This document shows, one piece after another, positions 1 to 20,100 of a DNA stretch of 64,000 bases. The notes below the pieces were generated by a model. The model was given only the letters and a program-made list of their open reading frames with translations. It was not told the DNA's origin and ran no database searches. Source of the DNA: Lanius collurio (lineage: Eukaryota; Chordata; Aves; Passeriformes; Laniidae). Positions within the stretch are counted from its first letter, which is position 1. The number at the start of each line of letters is the position of its first letter. The position numbers and the translations under genes were made by a program. The stretch lies in the NCBI GenBank assembly GCA_020086605.1, contig JACBWW010000008.1:12132356-12196355 (forward strand). Direction: 5' to 3'.

Positions 1-615
1 GTAAAGTCTTATTGATCAAATCCCTCTTTTCAAACAACTCACACACCCAATTTCTTGAAATACGTTTTCGATATATTGTCCTAACCCAAAGCTACAAGCC
101 ACCCTGGTTAAAACCCAGCTCCATGGATTTACCACATAATCCTTTCTACTATTTCCAAATAATCCTATTTACATTTTGTTCACTACTAAGGAGCCTGCAA
201 GACAATACCACCAAAAGTTACAAAACAGGAAAAAAAATAGAAAAAAAGACGAGGGAAAAAACTCATACCTCTAGACCCAGCAACTGACTACTTCTATTTT
301 TTTTTCTTTAGATAAATAGATATCACTCGAGATTTATAGTTCATACAGTCAATAAAATCTCTCTTCGAGTCAGTTTTGAGGTGCTGGGGCAATCTACTAA
401 AATAAATGTAGACAGGATTTTTCCTCTTCAAGAGGTTTCTCCTCTTTACAAAGAGTTAGTATTTTAGCTTTCTTCTTCCTCTCCCCCCCCCTTTTATTAT
501 TTATTCTCCCAACCCAAACGTTTAAAAGCTTCTCAAAAGAAAAAAAATCATGCTCTTAAGTATGAAGAACAGTGAAGTTTAAAAATGCACGGGGAAGAAC
601 CACTGTAGAGACAAA
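1..615. other. Intergenic DNA, no gene recognised
   Basis: This is AT-rich sequence with short homopolymer runs, including a C run near 482-491 and A runs near 229-246. Short open frames occur, but none has recognisable protein content or credible splice sites around it. Confidence 0.6.
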
Positions 616-1420
616 TCAAAAGAGGCGGCTCTGCCCTCGATCCTCTGCTAGCAGGACGCACGAGTGTTTCACTGAGCGTGTGACACCGGCGGCTCTTCGA
701 TAGCACAGAGTTCCCGGGAGCCTCGGCTGGGGTGCGGCTCTAGACGTGGCCAGGTCGGGGTGGCCTTGGGGAGTGATGGTGGGGACCCCTCTGGAAGGCT
801 TGGGCAACACTGCAAGCTCTCGTCTGCCGCTGCGGGGTGTGCATGTTGTGTGTGTGGGCTGCTGAGGGGATTTCTTTTTGGAGGTCAGTTGAGTCAGCCT
901 CCAGCGCGGGCAGTTAAGACCTGATGTTACTTTTGTCCTTGGAGATCGCGACGCGTCTTTGAGTATCTTCTGATGGTTCCCGTCCCCAGTCCGGCAGGTG
1001 CCGTTTCAAAAAGGCAAGAAACGCAAGGAGGAAAGACAGCAGCGGCCGGCACAGCCGTGAGTGGCATTTCCCTTGGTAAGACGCGGCCAGCGGCGGGGCT
1101 GCGGGCTTTGCCCTGTCCCCCACCTCGCGGCCGGTCCCGCTCCGCGCCGCCCCGCTCCGGGCGTTGCTCTGCGCGGACGGGGGATGCCATCTACCGGCAA
1201 GGAGCGCCGGCTGTGGGATGCTGTCTGCCCGGGCAGGGGACCCAGTGTGGCCTCCCTGCCCAAAGCAGTCCGCTAGAAAGTCAGGGTCGGGCAGGAATCC
1301 CCCGCTCAGCGACTGCACGGGACCCCGAGACCCTAAAGAAAAGCAGCGTTTTGGAGGGGCCCTAAGAACAGCCCCCTCCGCGGAATGGCTGGAACTTCCT
1401 CGACCACCTTACCACATCCA
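616..1420. promoter_or_regulatory. Orphan CpG-rich block (CpG-island-like)
   Basis: GC content and CpG frequency rise sharply here compared with the AT-rich flanks, most strongly at about 1030-1330. Several overlapping open frames exist on both strands, but this is expected where GC-rich DNA has few stop codons, and none looks like a known protein. A donor-like GTAAG lies near 1076. In human the gene upstream of BTF3 is FOXD1, but no forkhead sequence is visible. It could be the promoter of a non-coding transcript, a distal element, or the edge of a gene outside the window. Confidence 0.45.
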
Positions 1421-4344
1421 TCCTGAGGCTCTTGGCCCACATACCCAACCACCAAACGACCACCCTGGGTCCAGGATCTCGGGGGCTGTCTTCTAGAGTT
1501 TCCTGCTGGTTGTGAATGATCTGTCATGCACCTATAAACACAGTAGCACGGAAGTGACACGAGAAATACAGCTACACAGCTGAGGTTTATACTTGTTTAA
1601 TTGTTTGAGTGTATTAATATTAATAATATGTTTTAAATTAAGATGAATTATATTTTTTAGTTATATATTATGCACACAATTTCTGCATACATATAAAGAA
1701 CATCCACATTTTATCAGTGCAGCCCAGGCACAGGATCAAAGCACTCTGGCAATCCATCCAAGCAGCCCTGATGGCTCCTGCTGTTCATCCACATCCCTCC
1801 CTAGTGACAAGGCTGGATCCCTGGTCCCGATGGCTCCTGCAGGGCAGTAAGGACAGGAACTTCTCCCTCAAGCCTTGTTTGTCACATCCAAACCTGAGAA
1901 AGGTTTGGGTATTTTGGCAGCTCTCTGCTGCCAGAGGTGGCAAGAGCAGGAGCATTCTGGTTCATGTGGTGTGTCCTGGGATATTGGGCAGAAGCCAAAC
2001 TGGGTGACCTGCCATCACTTCCCCTTGATGTCTTCTTTATTCTGGAGGACAGTGTCCCCTGGGGTCCCCTCAGGCCACATATCCTTCTACAGTGAGGGAG
2101 CCTGTGCCCAGCAAGGGAGACAATATTGGAACAGAGAATAGATGAGCCTACATATCTTCCCTCATCCTTTATTCAAAATTAAAGATTACCCTGGGCACTT
2201 TCTAGGCCATTTTCAAGCAGCCACACTGGCACACTTGCTGAAGTGCTCTGAGTTTTCTGGAGCTGCAGAACTGGACTTTCTGTTAATGTATAGAACCATT
2301 TCCTGAGTAATTTACATTTTCTGTGAATGTAGTGTCTTGGGTCAAATATTGGACTGAATTCTAAGCTGCTTGTGTCATGGAATGAATAAATCCTCCAGCA
2401 ATGATCTTGCAAAAGGATAGTGGTGTCCATGACTGAGACAATAAAGGTGACAGCTGTGGTCTTCTTTGCCCAGTATAACAGTGATTGCCATTATATTCTC
2501 CACTTTTAGGGGGTTTATTCTCCTCTACCCTTGCCATGTAGTTTTGGGGAAGGTAACACTTCCTCTAAGCCTTCTGCGGAGGCTGGGATTACAATGTCTG
2601 TGTGATCACAATGCATTGGAGAGGATTGGCAGGAGACAGTGGAAAAACTGAAGAAAAATCTGGGGTTCCAGCTATGCCTACTGCTGAAAAAGGGATTACC
2701 ATCCTCGGAGGGGATCTCCCCTCTACCCTTGTCAAACATACTTTTCCTCTTGACCAAGTTGGTTTGGTTTATTTGTTTGGTTGAGTTGGATTTTGTTGGG
2801 GTTTTGTTTTGTTTGTTGGTTCGGTTGGTTCAAGGTTTGTTTCCCCCTTGTTCTATAATCCTTGTAGGCCATGTACATTTGTTCTGACAAATGTAAGTCA
2901 CTGCCTTTAAGGCCCTTTGGGCTTTTCATTTCTGTAAAATGTGATTTAATGTTCTCATGATGTTCTGATCTTAAGAAGCATTTTTATCAGGTTAGGCCAA
3001 GACACATCTAGCAAACTGACTTCAACATCAGCTAAGACCATACGTTTAGGGAAGAATATAGGAACAAAACAAGTGTTTAAAATCTATTCCTAGCTGCCAG
3101 AAATCTGGTTTTCAAGATGTTTGTTTGTTTCAAAGCAGAGATAATATCTGAATTAATTAGCCTGTGAGAGAATTTATTCAGTGAATTTGTCCAGTCATTT
3201 ATTGAAATCATGTATACTTGCACCACTAAATATATTCAGTAGTGAAATGCTCCTAAGATATAACTATCAGTGGTAAGAAGTGTCTCTTTTCATTTGCTTT
3301 AAGCAAGTCACCTGCTCATTTAAAAGTGATGTTCTCTCATTTTTGTACTAGAACAGACAAGGAACAAATATTGTCAAATACTTTCTCCTTGCTGTTCATT
3401 GGTTTGTAACTAGTCATCTTTTTTTACATGCTGAGGAGTTCTTTAGAATCACTGGACTATCACAGAAGTTAAATGTCAGTATTTCTGAAAATCCTTGTCA
3501 TTCTCTCCACCTTTTTCTTTGTTCATCTCACTCCTATTATTTTCCTAGTAGTCCTTCAAAACAGCATGAGATGCTTAAATTTGCTCTTTCAATTTTAATT
3601 TCAACTTAAAATTTATACTCTTTTAAGCCAGTAACTATTTCCAGTGCTAGTGGAAGAATATCAGAGTTACAAGATGAAGCACTGGCTGCCAGAGCTGATA
3701 TAGCAGAGCACTTTTCACATGAACAAATCATGTTTATTTAGTTTACCTTTAATTGCATAACTTCATCAACTACTGAAAACCTTTCTAATATTTTCCACAT
3801 AAGCTCTAATTTTTTTGTTGTAGACAAGCTTTAGCAAACTAGGAGAGAGATCCCATAATTAGTGTCTCAATTATTTGAGAGATTTTCCATTTCATTCTGC
3901 AGAGATGGAAGTTAGCCCCAAAGGAGTACGAGCTCATTCACATATGCAATGACTATTGGCAGGTTTAGTCTTTATTGCTTAGAAATCCTTGGGGATAAGT
4001 GATATTGTGATTAAAGAAAAAGAACATAAATTTTTCCATCTAGAACTTAGTGAGTAATGGGTCCCTGCCAGGACTTGAGCAGAAACAACAGCTAGCTGTT
4101 GCAGGAAGAAGACTCTTGCCTTGTCCAGCCTTCCCACCTCTTGCCACCTGTGCTCACCACTTACCTCCTGCTGCGCATTAGCTGGACCAGGAGGTCTAGA
4201 AAATCAAAGAAGTCAAATCCAGAATGAATAAGAATTTTGCAGCTGCCAAGGCATTAGTCAAAGGTAGCAGGATGGCACCTACACTTCTAAAGTGGGCCAA
4301 ATTTAGTCCTGATTAATCCTGGACAAAATGTGATACATTACACA
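1421..4344. other. Intergenic DNA, no gene recognised
   Basis: This stretch is mostly AT-rich. A GT-rich low-complexity tract (TTTGG/TTGTT-type units) lies at about 2757-2840. The segment at about 1710-2110 is more GC-rich and could be an old repeat that I cannot name. No spliced coding sequence was found. Confidence 0.5.
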
Positions 4345-4989
4345 TGTTGATGTTACATCATGTTGTCTCAATAATGTTTTGACTTGTGTTAATTGTTTAA
4401 AGACAATACAAAGACCATGGTCTTAGCAGAGGTCAAAATATTTCCATGATCATCGCTTAAAGGATTCAAGTCCTCTTGAATTCTGTTGTCTTAGGTTACA
4501 ATGTAAGATGTAACCAAAAGTATGTATTCTATCACCATCTTCATAAACTGCTAAAACCAGGTGGCACACCAGGTTCTTTATCTCTTCCATGACACATCCC
4601 TGATAACTCCCTCGGGGGGCTATCTTCTGTTAATGAGCCGTCAAGTCTTACTGCGTGACTCATAAGATTACATCTTCGCATTGTGAGATGCTCCGCCCAG
4701 GGGGAGAAACCAAGCATTCCTACCTGGATATAATCACCACTGGACCTCCAGAAAAGGACCAGACTTTACTACAGGATCACTGGTTTGACAGAGTCGCATT
4801 CATCACTTCAACAGGACTGCAGCCACCATTTAATCGGACTGCTACCACTACCCTGCCCGGCAGGGTGTCAGGTCATATCCTGACTCTGTCAGGTTGAGCC
4901 AGTGTTCTATTATTGCCTTTATCTTAATTTTCCTATTAAACTGTAATTCTGACTTGGGATTCCCACTGGTTGGCTTTCAAACTAGCACA
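4345..4989 (+). mobile_element. Solo LTR of an avian endogenous retrovirus
   Basis: The segment begins TGTTGATGTT and ends AGCACA, so it has the TG...CA ends of an LTR. Near its 3' part are a pyrimidine-rich stretch with CTGACTCTGTCAGG and a polyadenylation signal ATTAAA at 4935-4940, about 50 bases before the end. The arrangement and wording resemble an LTR family I know from neoavian genomes. No internal retroviral sequence adjoins it, so it is probably a recombined solo LTR. I could not find a matching target duplication, so the exact ends are approximate. Confidence 0.65.
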
Positions 4990-7900
4990 TCTGTGTAGAG
5001 GATGCCTATAGGAACAAACTGTTTGTCTGAGTTTCTGTCATCTCTGCATAAATGTAAGGTTTAAATCACCTTTTTCACATATAGTCAGTAAGGAATGTGG
5101 TGACTTCTACCTCTTACTTATTTTCTATCAAGCTATTTGTTATTCACCAAGACTAACAGGCAAGCCTTTCTTGGTGAGATTTTACCAATTTTATTAACGA
5201 GAACTCCCAAACATCCTGCAAAGCCTGCTTGAACCACATACAGTGAAGGCAGGGGATTCTTGAAGTAGCACTTCTTCAACAATTTTCCAGCAAGACTCTG
5301 CAGAATGTTACAGAGAGAGGCAGCCCAGAGGTCATGAAAGGCTTGTGATATGGCTGGAAGCCCAGGTATCTTGGGTTGCTGAGTTTAAAAGCCACAGGCA
5401 TGGTGAGAAAAGGACACTTATTGCTGGGCAGCAGTCTCTTGTTCTTGACACTGAAGTCTATTACCAATCACTCCCTTCAACTCAGAGGCAGATGAAAACA
5501 GCACCAAACTTAAGTCCAAACTTTCTGGGCTCACATTCAGTGTTTATATAGTTTACATCCCTTAAAAAGTTAATTCTTCAGTGAATCTTATGTCTAGATG
5601 TCTGGAGATGATTTCTTTTCTGTTCCCCTCTCTCTCTCTCAACATTTTTAGTCCTCTACCCCATAATGCTATTTTCCACCATTAAATTGCTAACACATAT
5701 GGGTATTTTTTGTAATTAGTGCTTTTCCCCTTATGCTCTGCTGTGAAATAAAGCATTCTTCTGAACAAATGTTTCCAAATGAAATTTTGATTATCAGATT
5801 TCCTTTGCTGCCTCAAACTACTTTTACCCCCCTTGCTGTCAATGATAATCAGGACAAATATTACTTAACTATAGCCTGATCGCTTATGTTTATGATCTCT
5901 GATTAGTTCCCTCAATACGATCCTAACACCTCTCCTCAACACGCCCTGTTATTAATTATTCAGCACTGGCTATGGCTTTTAGAAGAGCTTTTCCACTGAC
6001 AGTTTCACAGCAAATGTCATTCTTACGCCTTTAAACTTCCATATAATTTAGGAAACAATTTTTCCAAGTAACCATTTTAATGATCTTGCTCTACTCTTAT
6101 GCAGCTTCTGAACAGATAATGCACTTTCCTTCAGCAATGCATATTCTTAGATGGTTTTGAGGTCATGACTTTCATCTTATTTCAGAACTGAAAAGGTGCT
6201 TACTGAACTCAGGGTCCCTTTCAGTGGTACAGCCCATGGATCAGCTTTATTTCTCAACAGAAGTTCTTCAGGTACAAATAAATCCAGGTTTAGGTTTATG
6301 TTTCCCATTATTTAATTACCAAAAAAGAAAAAAAAAAAAAACAAAAAAAAAACCATCCCACCCAAAAAAACCCAAACAAAAAAAATCCCAAACCTGAAGA
6401 AAACAAGCCAGTACTATTTTTGCATGCTAAAATGCTTTTTCTCAGATGTAAAGTTTGTATTTTGAAGGTCTGCTGCTTGATCTACAAAATGTAACCAAAT
6501 CTTAAGAGTCCCTTGAACTGCCATTCTTGAACCACTTCAACTGAATCCTGATACAACTCAGTGATGTAGTTTTCATCATAGTTTGTCTTCAAAAATCTCA
6601 CATGAGGGATATGAGATCATACATCTAGACCAGGTAATCCTAAAATGACAGCTGGATCAGCATTTTTTACAGTTTCTGTCTTGGAATAATCTTTCTGAGA
6701 TTCATTTTCATTTCAGTATTTCAGTCTATTAAAATATTTTGCTTGTTTGTAATCACCATTTGGCCTAGCAATTCTAAAATATTTCATATATAGTGATGGA
6801 AGACTGATAAATCTGAAGTGGATCGATTTTTATTTTCAAAAGCTTGCAGTGACTGAGGTTTGTGTTTCTTCATCTTGGCTCTCTTCACTTTTGCTGCAGG
6901 TACATTGCCAGTTTCATCCTGCAATAAATTTATAAGCTTTCTTTTCAGCTCCTAAGAAACTCTATCCTCCCCAAAGTATCAGCAAATACTCACTTCTCCT
7001 AAATCTGCTTTCCCCCCAACTTCTGAATTTTATACTAGGTTTACTAGTTCAGATAAAGTAACATGGGCTTCCCATGCCATCTTTTGTCCACAAACTGATT
7101 GACTGTTCAAATTTTGCAGATACAGTGGACCAAATTTTTGGAGGTCCTCCACCATCTTTTACAGTTTGATCATCTTGTAATTTTCATCTGTGATTTATCT
7201 TGTGGGAGGCACAGAGGCTGCTGCTTTTCAGTAGCACCTTTTGAATTATTACCTCCCTGAGAATTTCTATCACCACCAGATGGAGTCATCTTGGAATTAT
7301 CATTAATTTTCACTAACTACAAAAGCCTTGATTTTAAAAGGATCAAAATCTTTTGTACAAATTAACACTCAGCTCTGGTGTAGTGAAAAGTTAACACAAG
7401 AGCAAACAAAATTTACAGACACATAAAAAGTATTGCTCTGGCAAAACCCTGGCTCAGGGGATTACTAACAAGGGAGACCATGTTAATCAATAAAGAAGGA
7501 TAAATTAATTATTAACATAGTCTTACGGAAACAAGACCAAAGAGAATAGTTTACTGAGGATATTCCAGAGGAGAACCGGTATAAAAGACATTAAAATACA
7601 GGATGAGAATGCAAGGTCAGTAGTATTTCTACTAGTGCCAGTAGGCTCACTGGGTTCAGCTGGGGTGGTTACTGGGATCGTGGAGCAGCAAGGCTTCTTC
7701 TCTCTTTCATCACCCTATGAGCACAGGAAGCACTGATGAGAATGCCAGACTTCTCCCCCCATAAATCTGCTCCTGCCCTCTGCTGTGCAACACAGGTCCT
7801 GCAAAGATGGCTTTGTCTTCTGTTGGAGCCAAGACTTGCACATTTCCAATAGCTCTGAGATTAGTCATCAGACAGAGTAAACTCAAACACACGGACAAGC

Positions 7901-8535
7901 TCGTGGGAGACTGAAATTGTAGGCTGTGAATGATCTCTGCCTCAGAAATGCGGGGTGAGGAACAGGGTTTACACATACTCAAAGGCAGCAGCAGCTGTGG
8001 GTTAGGGCCTGGGAGGTGTGTGTTTGGATCTCAGAACAGGATTCAGATAACACAAAGACCAGCAACACATAAAAAGCGCATATTAAGGCCTGAGTGATGG
8101 AAAACACAGCTACAGAGGAACATCTCTGAGGGATCCAGCAAAGGCACGCAGAGAGTGTCCAGTGACCAGCAGCAAGAAGCCACAGGTGGATAGCTAACAA
8201 ATTGCAATAAGGTAACAGAGGAGGAAAAGCCACAGTGAAAAACACGCAAGGTGGAAGCAATGTGAAAGAGAACAAGGATTGACACACAGGTGGTGATAAC
8301 AGAAAAACCTCGGTAGTTTGGCTGGGTAGGGGCAGCTCGGGGCATCAGGATGGTGGTTCACATAAGGGGCCCCATCACAGAGCTCTGCACTGGCTGACTG
8401 GGAGAAAGGAGGCGAGTTGATGCAGACAGCAGGGAGCAACACAGCCATGGGCTTTGAGAGGGAGTCTGCATTGCACAAGGGAGAAAGAAACACAATGGTT
8501 ACATGTTTTCTAGCATGGAAAAGAATAAATACTTA
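4990..8535. other. Intergenic DNA, no gene recognised
   Basis: The stretch is AT-rich apart from a more mixed segment at about 7610-8500. An A-rich low-complexity tract with short C interruptions lies at about 6320-6395. The 7700-8490 segment is open for roughly 90-100 codons in several minus-strand frames, but the translations look non-coding. It may be an old repeat that I cannot classify. Confidence 0.5.
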
Positions 8536-9038
8536 ATTAGTGAGGCCACATCTTTAGTACCATGTCCAGTTCTGGACTCCTCAGTACAAGGAACTACTGC
8601 AGAGGGTCCAGCTGCCCAAAGGCAATTGCTGAGGTGTCTCTCCTATAAGAGATGGTGGGACCTGTGCCTGCTTAGTCTAGAGAAGACTAAGAAGGGATCT
8701 GGTCAATACATATAAATATCTCAAAGGCAGGTGTCAAGAGGATGGTGCGAGACTCTTGTTAGTTGTGCACAGTGACAGAACAAGGAACAATGGCCATAAG
8801 CTAAACCACAAGAAATTCTACCTCAACATGAAGGATAACTTCTTTATGTTTAAGGTGGGCAAGCACTGGACCAAGCTGCCCGGGGAGGTTGTGGAGTGTC
8901 CCTCTCCGGAGCCATTACAAACCCACCTGGAGATGTTCCTGTGTCATCTGCTCTGGGTGACCCTCCCTTAGCAAGGGCGATGCACTGGATGATCTCCAGA
9001 GTTCCCTTCCAGTCCCAGTGATTCTGTGATTCTGTGAT
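8536..9038 (+). mobile_element. CR1 retrotransposon, 3' fragment
   Basis: The sequence shows the CR1 3' region in sense order: GTGAGGCCACATC, the block around CTACCTCAACATGAAG, and the end TTCCAGTCCCAGTG followed by tandem ATTCTGTG units at about 9021-9038. The short repeated tail marks the true 3' end. It is 5'-truncated, as is usual for CR1, and carries many small changes, so it is old and inactive. Confidence 0.8.
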
Positions 9039-9159
9039 GCCAGACCATGAATGTCATGCCTGTGGCAGGGAACTTCTCTGGCCAGGCTGCAGGAAGGAGT
9101 GTGGGTAAGAGAACAGCAAAGTGAGTAAGGCATGGTAATGCGAGGCATGGTGAGGGGAT

Positions 9160-9795
9160 GCATGGAGAATTTTGGGTCCTGCCCTTTGTCCACAACAACC
9201 CCAGGCAGCTCCACAGGCTTTGCCAGAGTGGCTGCAAAGCCACAGGAAAAGGACCTGAGGGTGCTGGTGACAGCAGCTGAACATGAGCCAGGGTGTGCCC
9301 AGGTGGCCAAGAAGGCCAGTGGCATCCTGGCCAGGATCAACAACAGTATGGCCAGAAGGACCAGGACAGGGATTTTCCCCTTGTACTCGGCACCGGTGAG
9401 ACCACACCTCCAATGAGGTGTCCAGTCCTGAGCCCCCACTAGGAGGACACTGAAAAGCTGGCAGAAGACCAGAGGCGGCCAACAGACTTGGCGAAGGCTC
9501 TGGAGCACAAGTCCTATGAAGATCAGCTGAGGGAGCTGGGTGGGCTCCGCCCGTAGCAGACTGACGTCCGACCTCATCGCTCTCCCCAGCTACCAGAAAG
9601 AAGGTTGCAGCGAGGGTCGGCAACCAGCCAACAGGAAGAGGAAACACAGTCTTGAACTGCACCAGAAGGGCTTTAGGTTCGAGATCAAGAAGAATTTCTT
9701 TACAGAAAGGGTGACAGATATTTGAATGGGCTGCCCAGGGAGATGCTGGAGTCACTGTCCCTGAAGTTTCCCATGGAAACACTGGCGGTGACACG
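9160..9795 (+). mobile_element. CR1 retrotransposon fragment abutting the BTF3 CpG island
   Basis: Sense-strand CR1 landmarks include GCCAAGAAGGCCAGTGGCAT, GTGAGACCACACCTC and the GGGCTGCCCAGGGAGATGCT block near 9727. It breaks off at about 9785-9795, where CpG-rich promoter sequence begins, and lacks the repeated 3' tail of the copy just upstream. It is a different piece of the family rather than a continuation of that copy. Confidence 0.75.
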
Positions 9796-17140
<7,345 letters not shown>

Positions 17141-17154
17141 ACTCTCACCTCTTC

Positions 17155-17160
17155 AATAAA
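17155..17160 (+). terminator. BTF3: BTF3 polyadenylation signal
   Basis: A canonical AATAAA lies 15 bases after the BTF3 stop codon, giving a very short 3' untranslated region, as in other vertebrate BTF3 genes. A second AATAAA at about 17425 could serve longer transcripts. Confidence 0.75.
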
Positions 17161-20100
17161 ATTAAAACTTGAAAAAGCTACATGGAGCTGCTATTTTATA
17201 TTGTGACTGCCTTGATTTTATTTCCTGATGGGATCTCAAGATCTGTATTTGGAAACTCATTGAATCTGCAGCTCCTTAGTTACTGCTTGTACACTATTAT
17301 TTTTGTGGCCCGAACAAAACTATGCTTTGAAATAAGTCAGATTGCTAACAAATTTCTGCCTAGACACATTTTTTGAGTAACTTGTATACAAGCAAACCCT
17401 CACCTTTAATGAACTTTGGCATACAATAAAAATACAAAACAAAGTTTCTGGTGTGACTTTTTGTCAGAAAATCAGGGACAGAAATGGTCCTAAATATTAA
17501 ACAGTCTTAAAAGGTTTTGCTTTTCTGCAGAGCATCTTGCTTATGCTGTGTTAAAAAGCTGGCTCCTGAGAAAAAACATTTTGTGCATAATTAAATGGTT
17601 TCAACTTAATTGGTGAATTTTTGGTGTTCGCTGGTTAGAGCTAGGTAGTAAGTCACTTTGTAACCTACTGAATTTAAGCAATAGAACTGTATTTAGCAAC
17701 AGTTATTAGTGTCTTAAAACATACAAGTTGAGGAAGAATTTTTACTTGCCAGCTGCTTGCTGCTGTTCTTCATGGCCTTGGGGAGCTACATGTGAACATT
17801 AAATTTTTATCTTCAGTATATTTGCAGGGCATAGCTGTTTAATGGGCTAAACAATACCATTTTAATTTTACTTACCTGAAACCATCAGTTATGTGGGGAA
17901 GCACAGAAAGAGAGAGGAGCCTTAATAGAATTGATAGTGGCTCTTAATTTTACCAGCTTCAGATCTATTAACTAATAATTTGAATGTTTCAGGAATATGG
18001 TATTTTTATTGCTTTTTGGGCTTTTTGTTGTGTTTCAGAGAAAAAGATAACTTTCTAGGGCACAAGAAAGACTTTAAATTCCATTTTGACTTCAGAGCAA
18101 GAGTTTCCAGGGATGAGAGCTCTATTTCATGTTTGTGAGTCATAAATCAGAGCACTTGCAAAACAGAAGGTAGGCTAGGATAGACGAGCACTCAGCTACC
18201 AGCCTTCTAAGGTTGTTTCTGTAGTGCTTGCTTCAGGAAGTGTAGTTTCACTGTGACTTGTCAAGTATAAAATTCAGGGTAAGACTTGCTATAGCCATAG
18301 AAAAGCTCTGTGTGCCTGGGAAGGGGTGGGTCTTGTGTCTGACTTGCCAAGCATGTTTGTCATTACATAGCTCATTGCTCTTGGGAAAGAGTGGAGGAAC
18401 TTGTTCAAGCCCTGAAACTCTTGCGGTTTGAGGTAAGATAGCAGGCTAATGTGAGCATGACATGGCTGAAGTGAGGAGCAAGAACTTTGAGTAGCAATCT
18501 CACAGCACTTGTTTTGGTTTTCAAGTACTTTATCAGTAAACTTCACTTGTAGCATTGAATTAGCTGAAGTGCATTCATTGGATTGTGGCAATAAGGTAGA
18601 AAAACTAGGTGTGTGTGAATTTGACTTCTGAAATGAGGATGGCAAATGTAATTGCTGTGTATAAGGTAAAAACAAGTTCTGCAGAGTAGTTTGCCAGACT
18701 TCCTGTGACCTCTTCTGTGATTCAGATATGCTAGTCCTCATAAACACTTGCTTTAAGCCATTGTAGCCCTTGCTAATGAAATACTTTCTACTGGTTTCTG
18801 TCTTGTGAAGTAACTTAGTGCCTTGCTTAGATATTCTAGACAGTGTTAGCCTTCTCCCCTCTAACAAACATACATTTGGTGCTTAAAAAATAAGATCCTT
18901 ACTAAAGCAGTGTCTTTGAAGTGCAAAGTAAAGCTAATCTATTGATAAACAGCTATGTGACAGATGCCTGTGGAAGTCTGTGTGCAAGCTATGCTCGCAG
19001 TACGCTTCCAGTTAGGAAATACTGGCATAATCTGCATCTCCAGACTTGGACTGAGGATAAAGGTATGAGCAAAATGTGCTCTTGACTACAGCAGTCTAAA
19101 TGAAAGTAAAGTACCTATCTTGTAATTGTAGTAGTCTTCATGTTTAACTTAGTTCAGTCCTGGACTCAATGCTGTGATTATTTTTCTCTTGGTAAGGAGT
19201 TTGGCATGGTTTTCCTAATCTGCCATTGATTACTAGAAACCGAGAATAGTTGTGCTGATGTTTCTCGTCAGATTGAACTTCTGTGTACCCATACTTAAAA
19301 TTAAGCCATTACGAATTTGTAGTTTTACTCAGGGAAAATGGCTCTGTATCTCCATTACAAATATTTTGGACAATGGGGAAATGAAAACAGATGCCTGTGT
19401 TTCTACTGAGCTTTTTGTTTTTAAAAAGCTTAGGCCATATTTAGGTTCTGTCCCATTAAGATCTGAAATAGCTTGACTCAATGCAGTGGTGTGTTCTAGT
19501 GAGACTTTTTCATAATGTTTGGAACATATTTTTGGAAATATTTTCATAATTGTTAATCTTATGCTTTAAGGACTTTGCAGTGTTTTAAAATTAAGATATT
19601 CTAATATAAAAACCCAAACAACAGAACCCTTTTGGGAGATGGTGAAGCTGTGCAGTTTATTAAGTTAGTGGTATACATATGTAAAGCTTCTAATTATGGT
19701 TTTAGAGTAATACTGGTTTTAAAGCTCTAGAAGCCATCTTGCATTATTACATGTTTGTTCATGTTATTAAAGTCTTATGAGTCTGTGGTTGTGTCTCTTA
19801 GGAAAAATAAGAAAAAAAACAGTGAGAATTTCACGTAATTTATAGTATGCATTTAACATATGTGACAAAGGAAGGACATTTGCTTTAAAATGTTCACAGC
19901 TCAATACTTCAAATGCAAAATCGATGCTTGTGTATCTTACTATATTGGTTTGCCTGGAGTGTGGGGGAAGTTCAGGATAGTTGCCACCTCTGACATTTGT
20001 GCTGGTACTGTGTTTTGTGGGTGAAACATCATATAGACACTTTTCCTCAAATTGACTACTATACCTGCTGAAAACCTAAATGTTGTGTAATGGAACAGTT

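Noticed and set aside
914..1365. Overlapping open frames of 85-134 codons on both strands in the CpG-rich block
   Set aside because: GC-rich DNA has few stop codons. The translations are rich in Pro, Arg, Gly and Ala on both strands and share no feature with known families.
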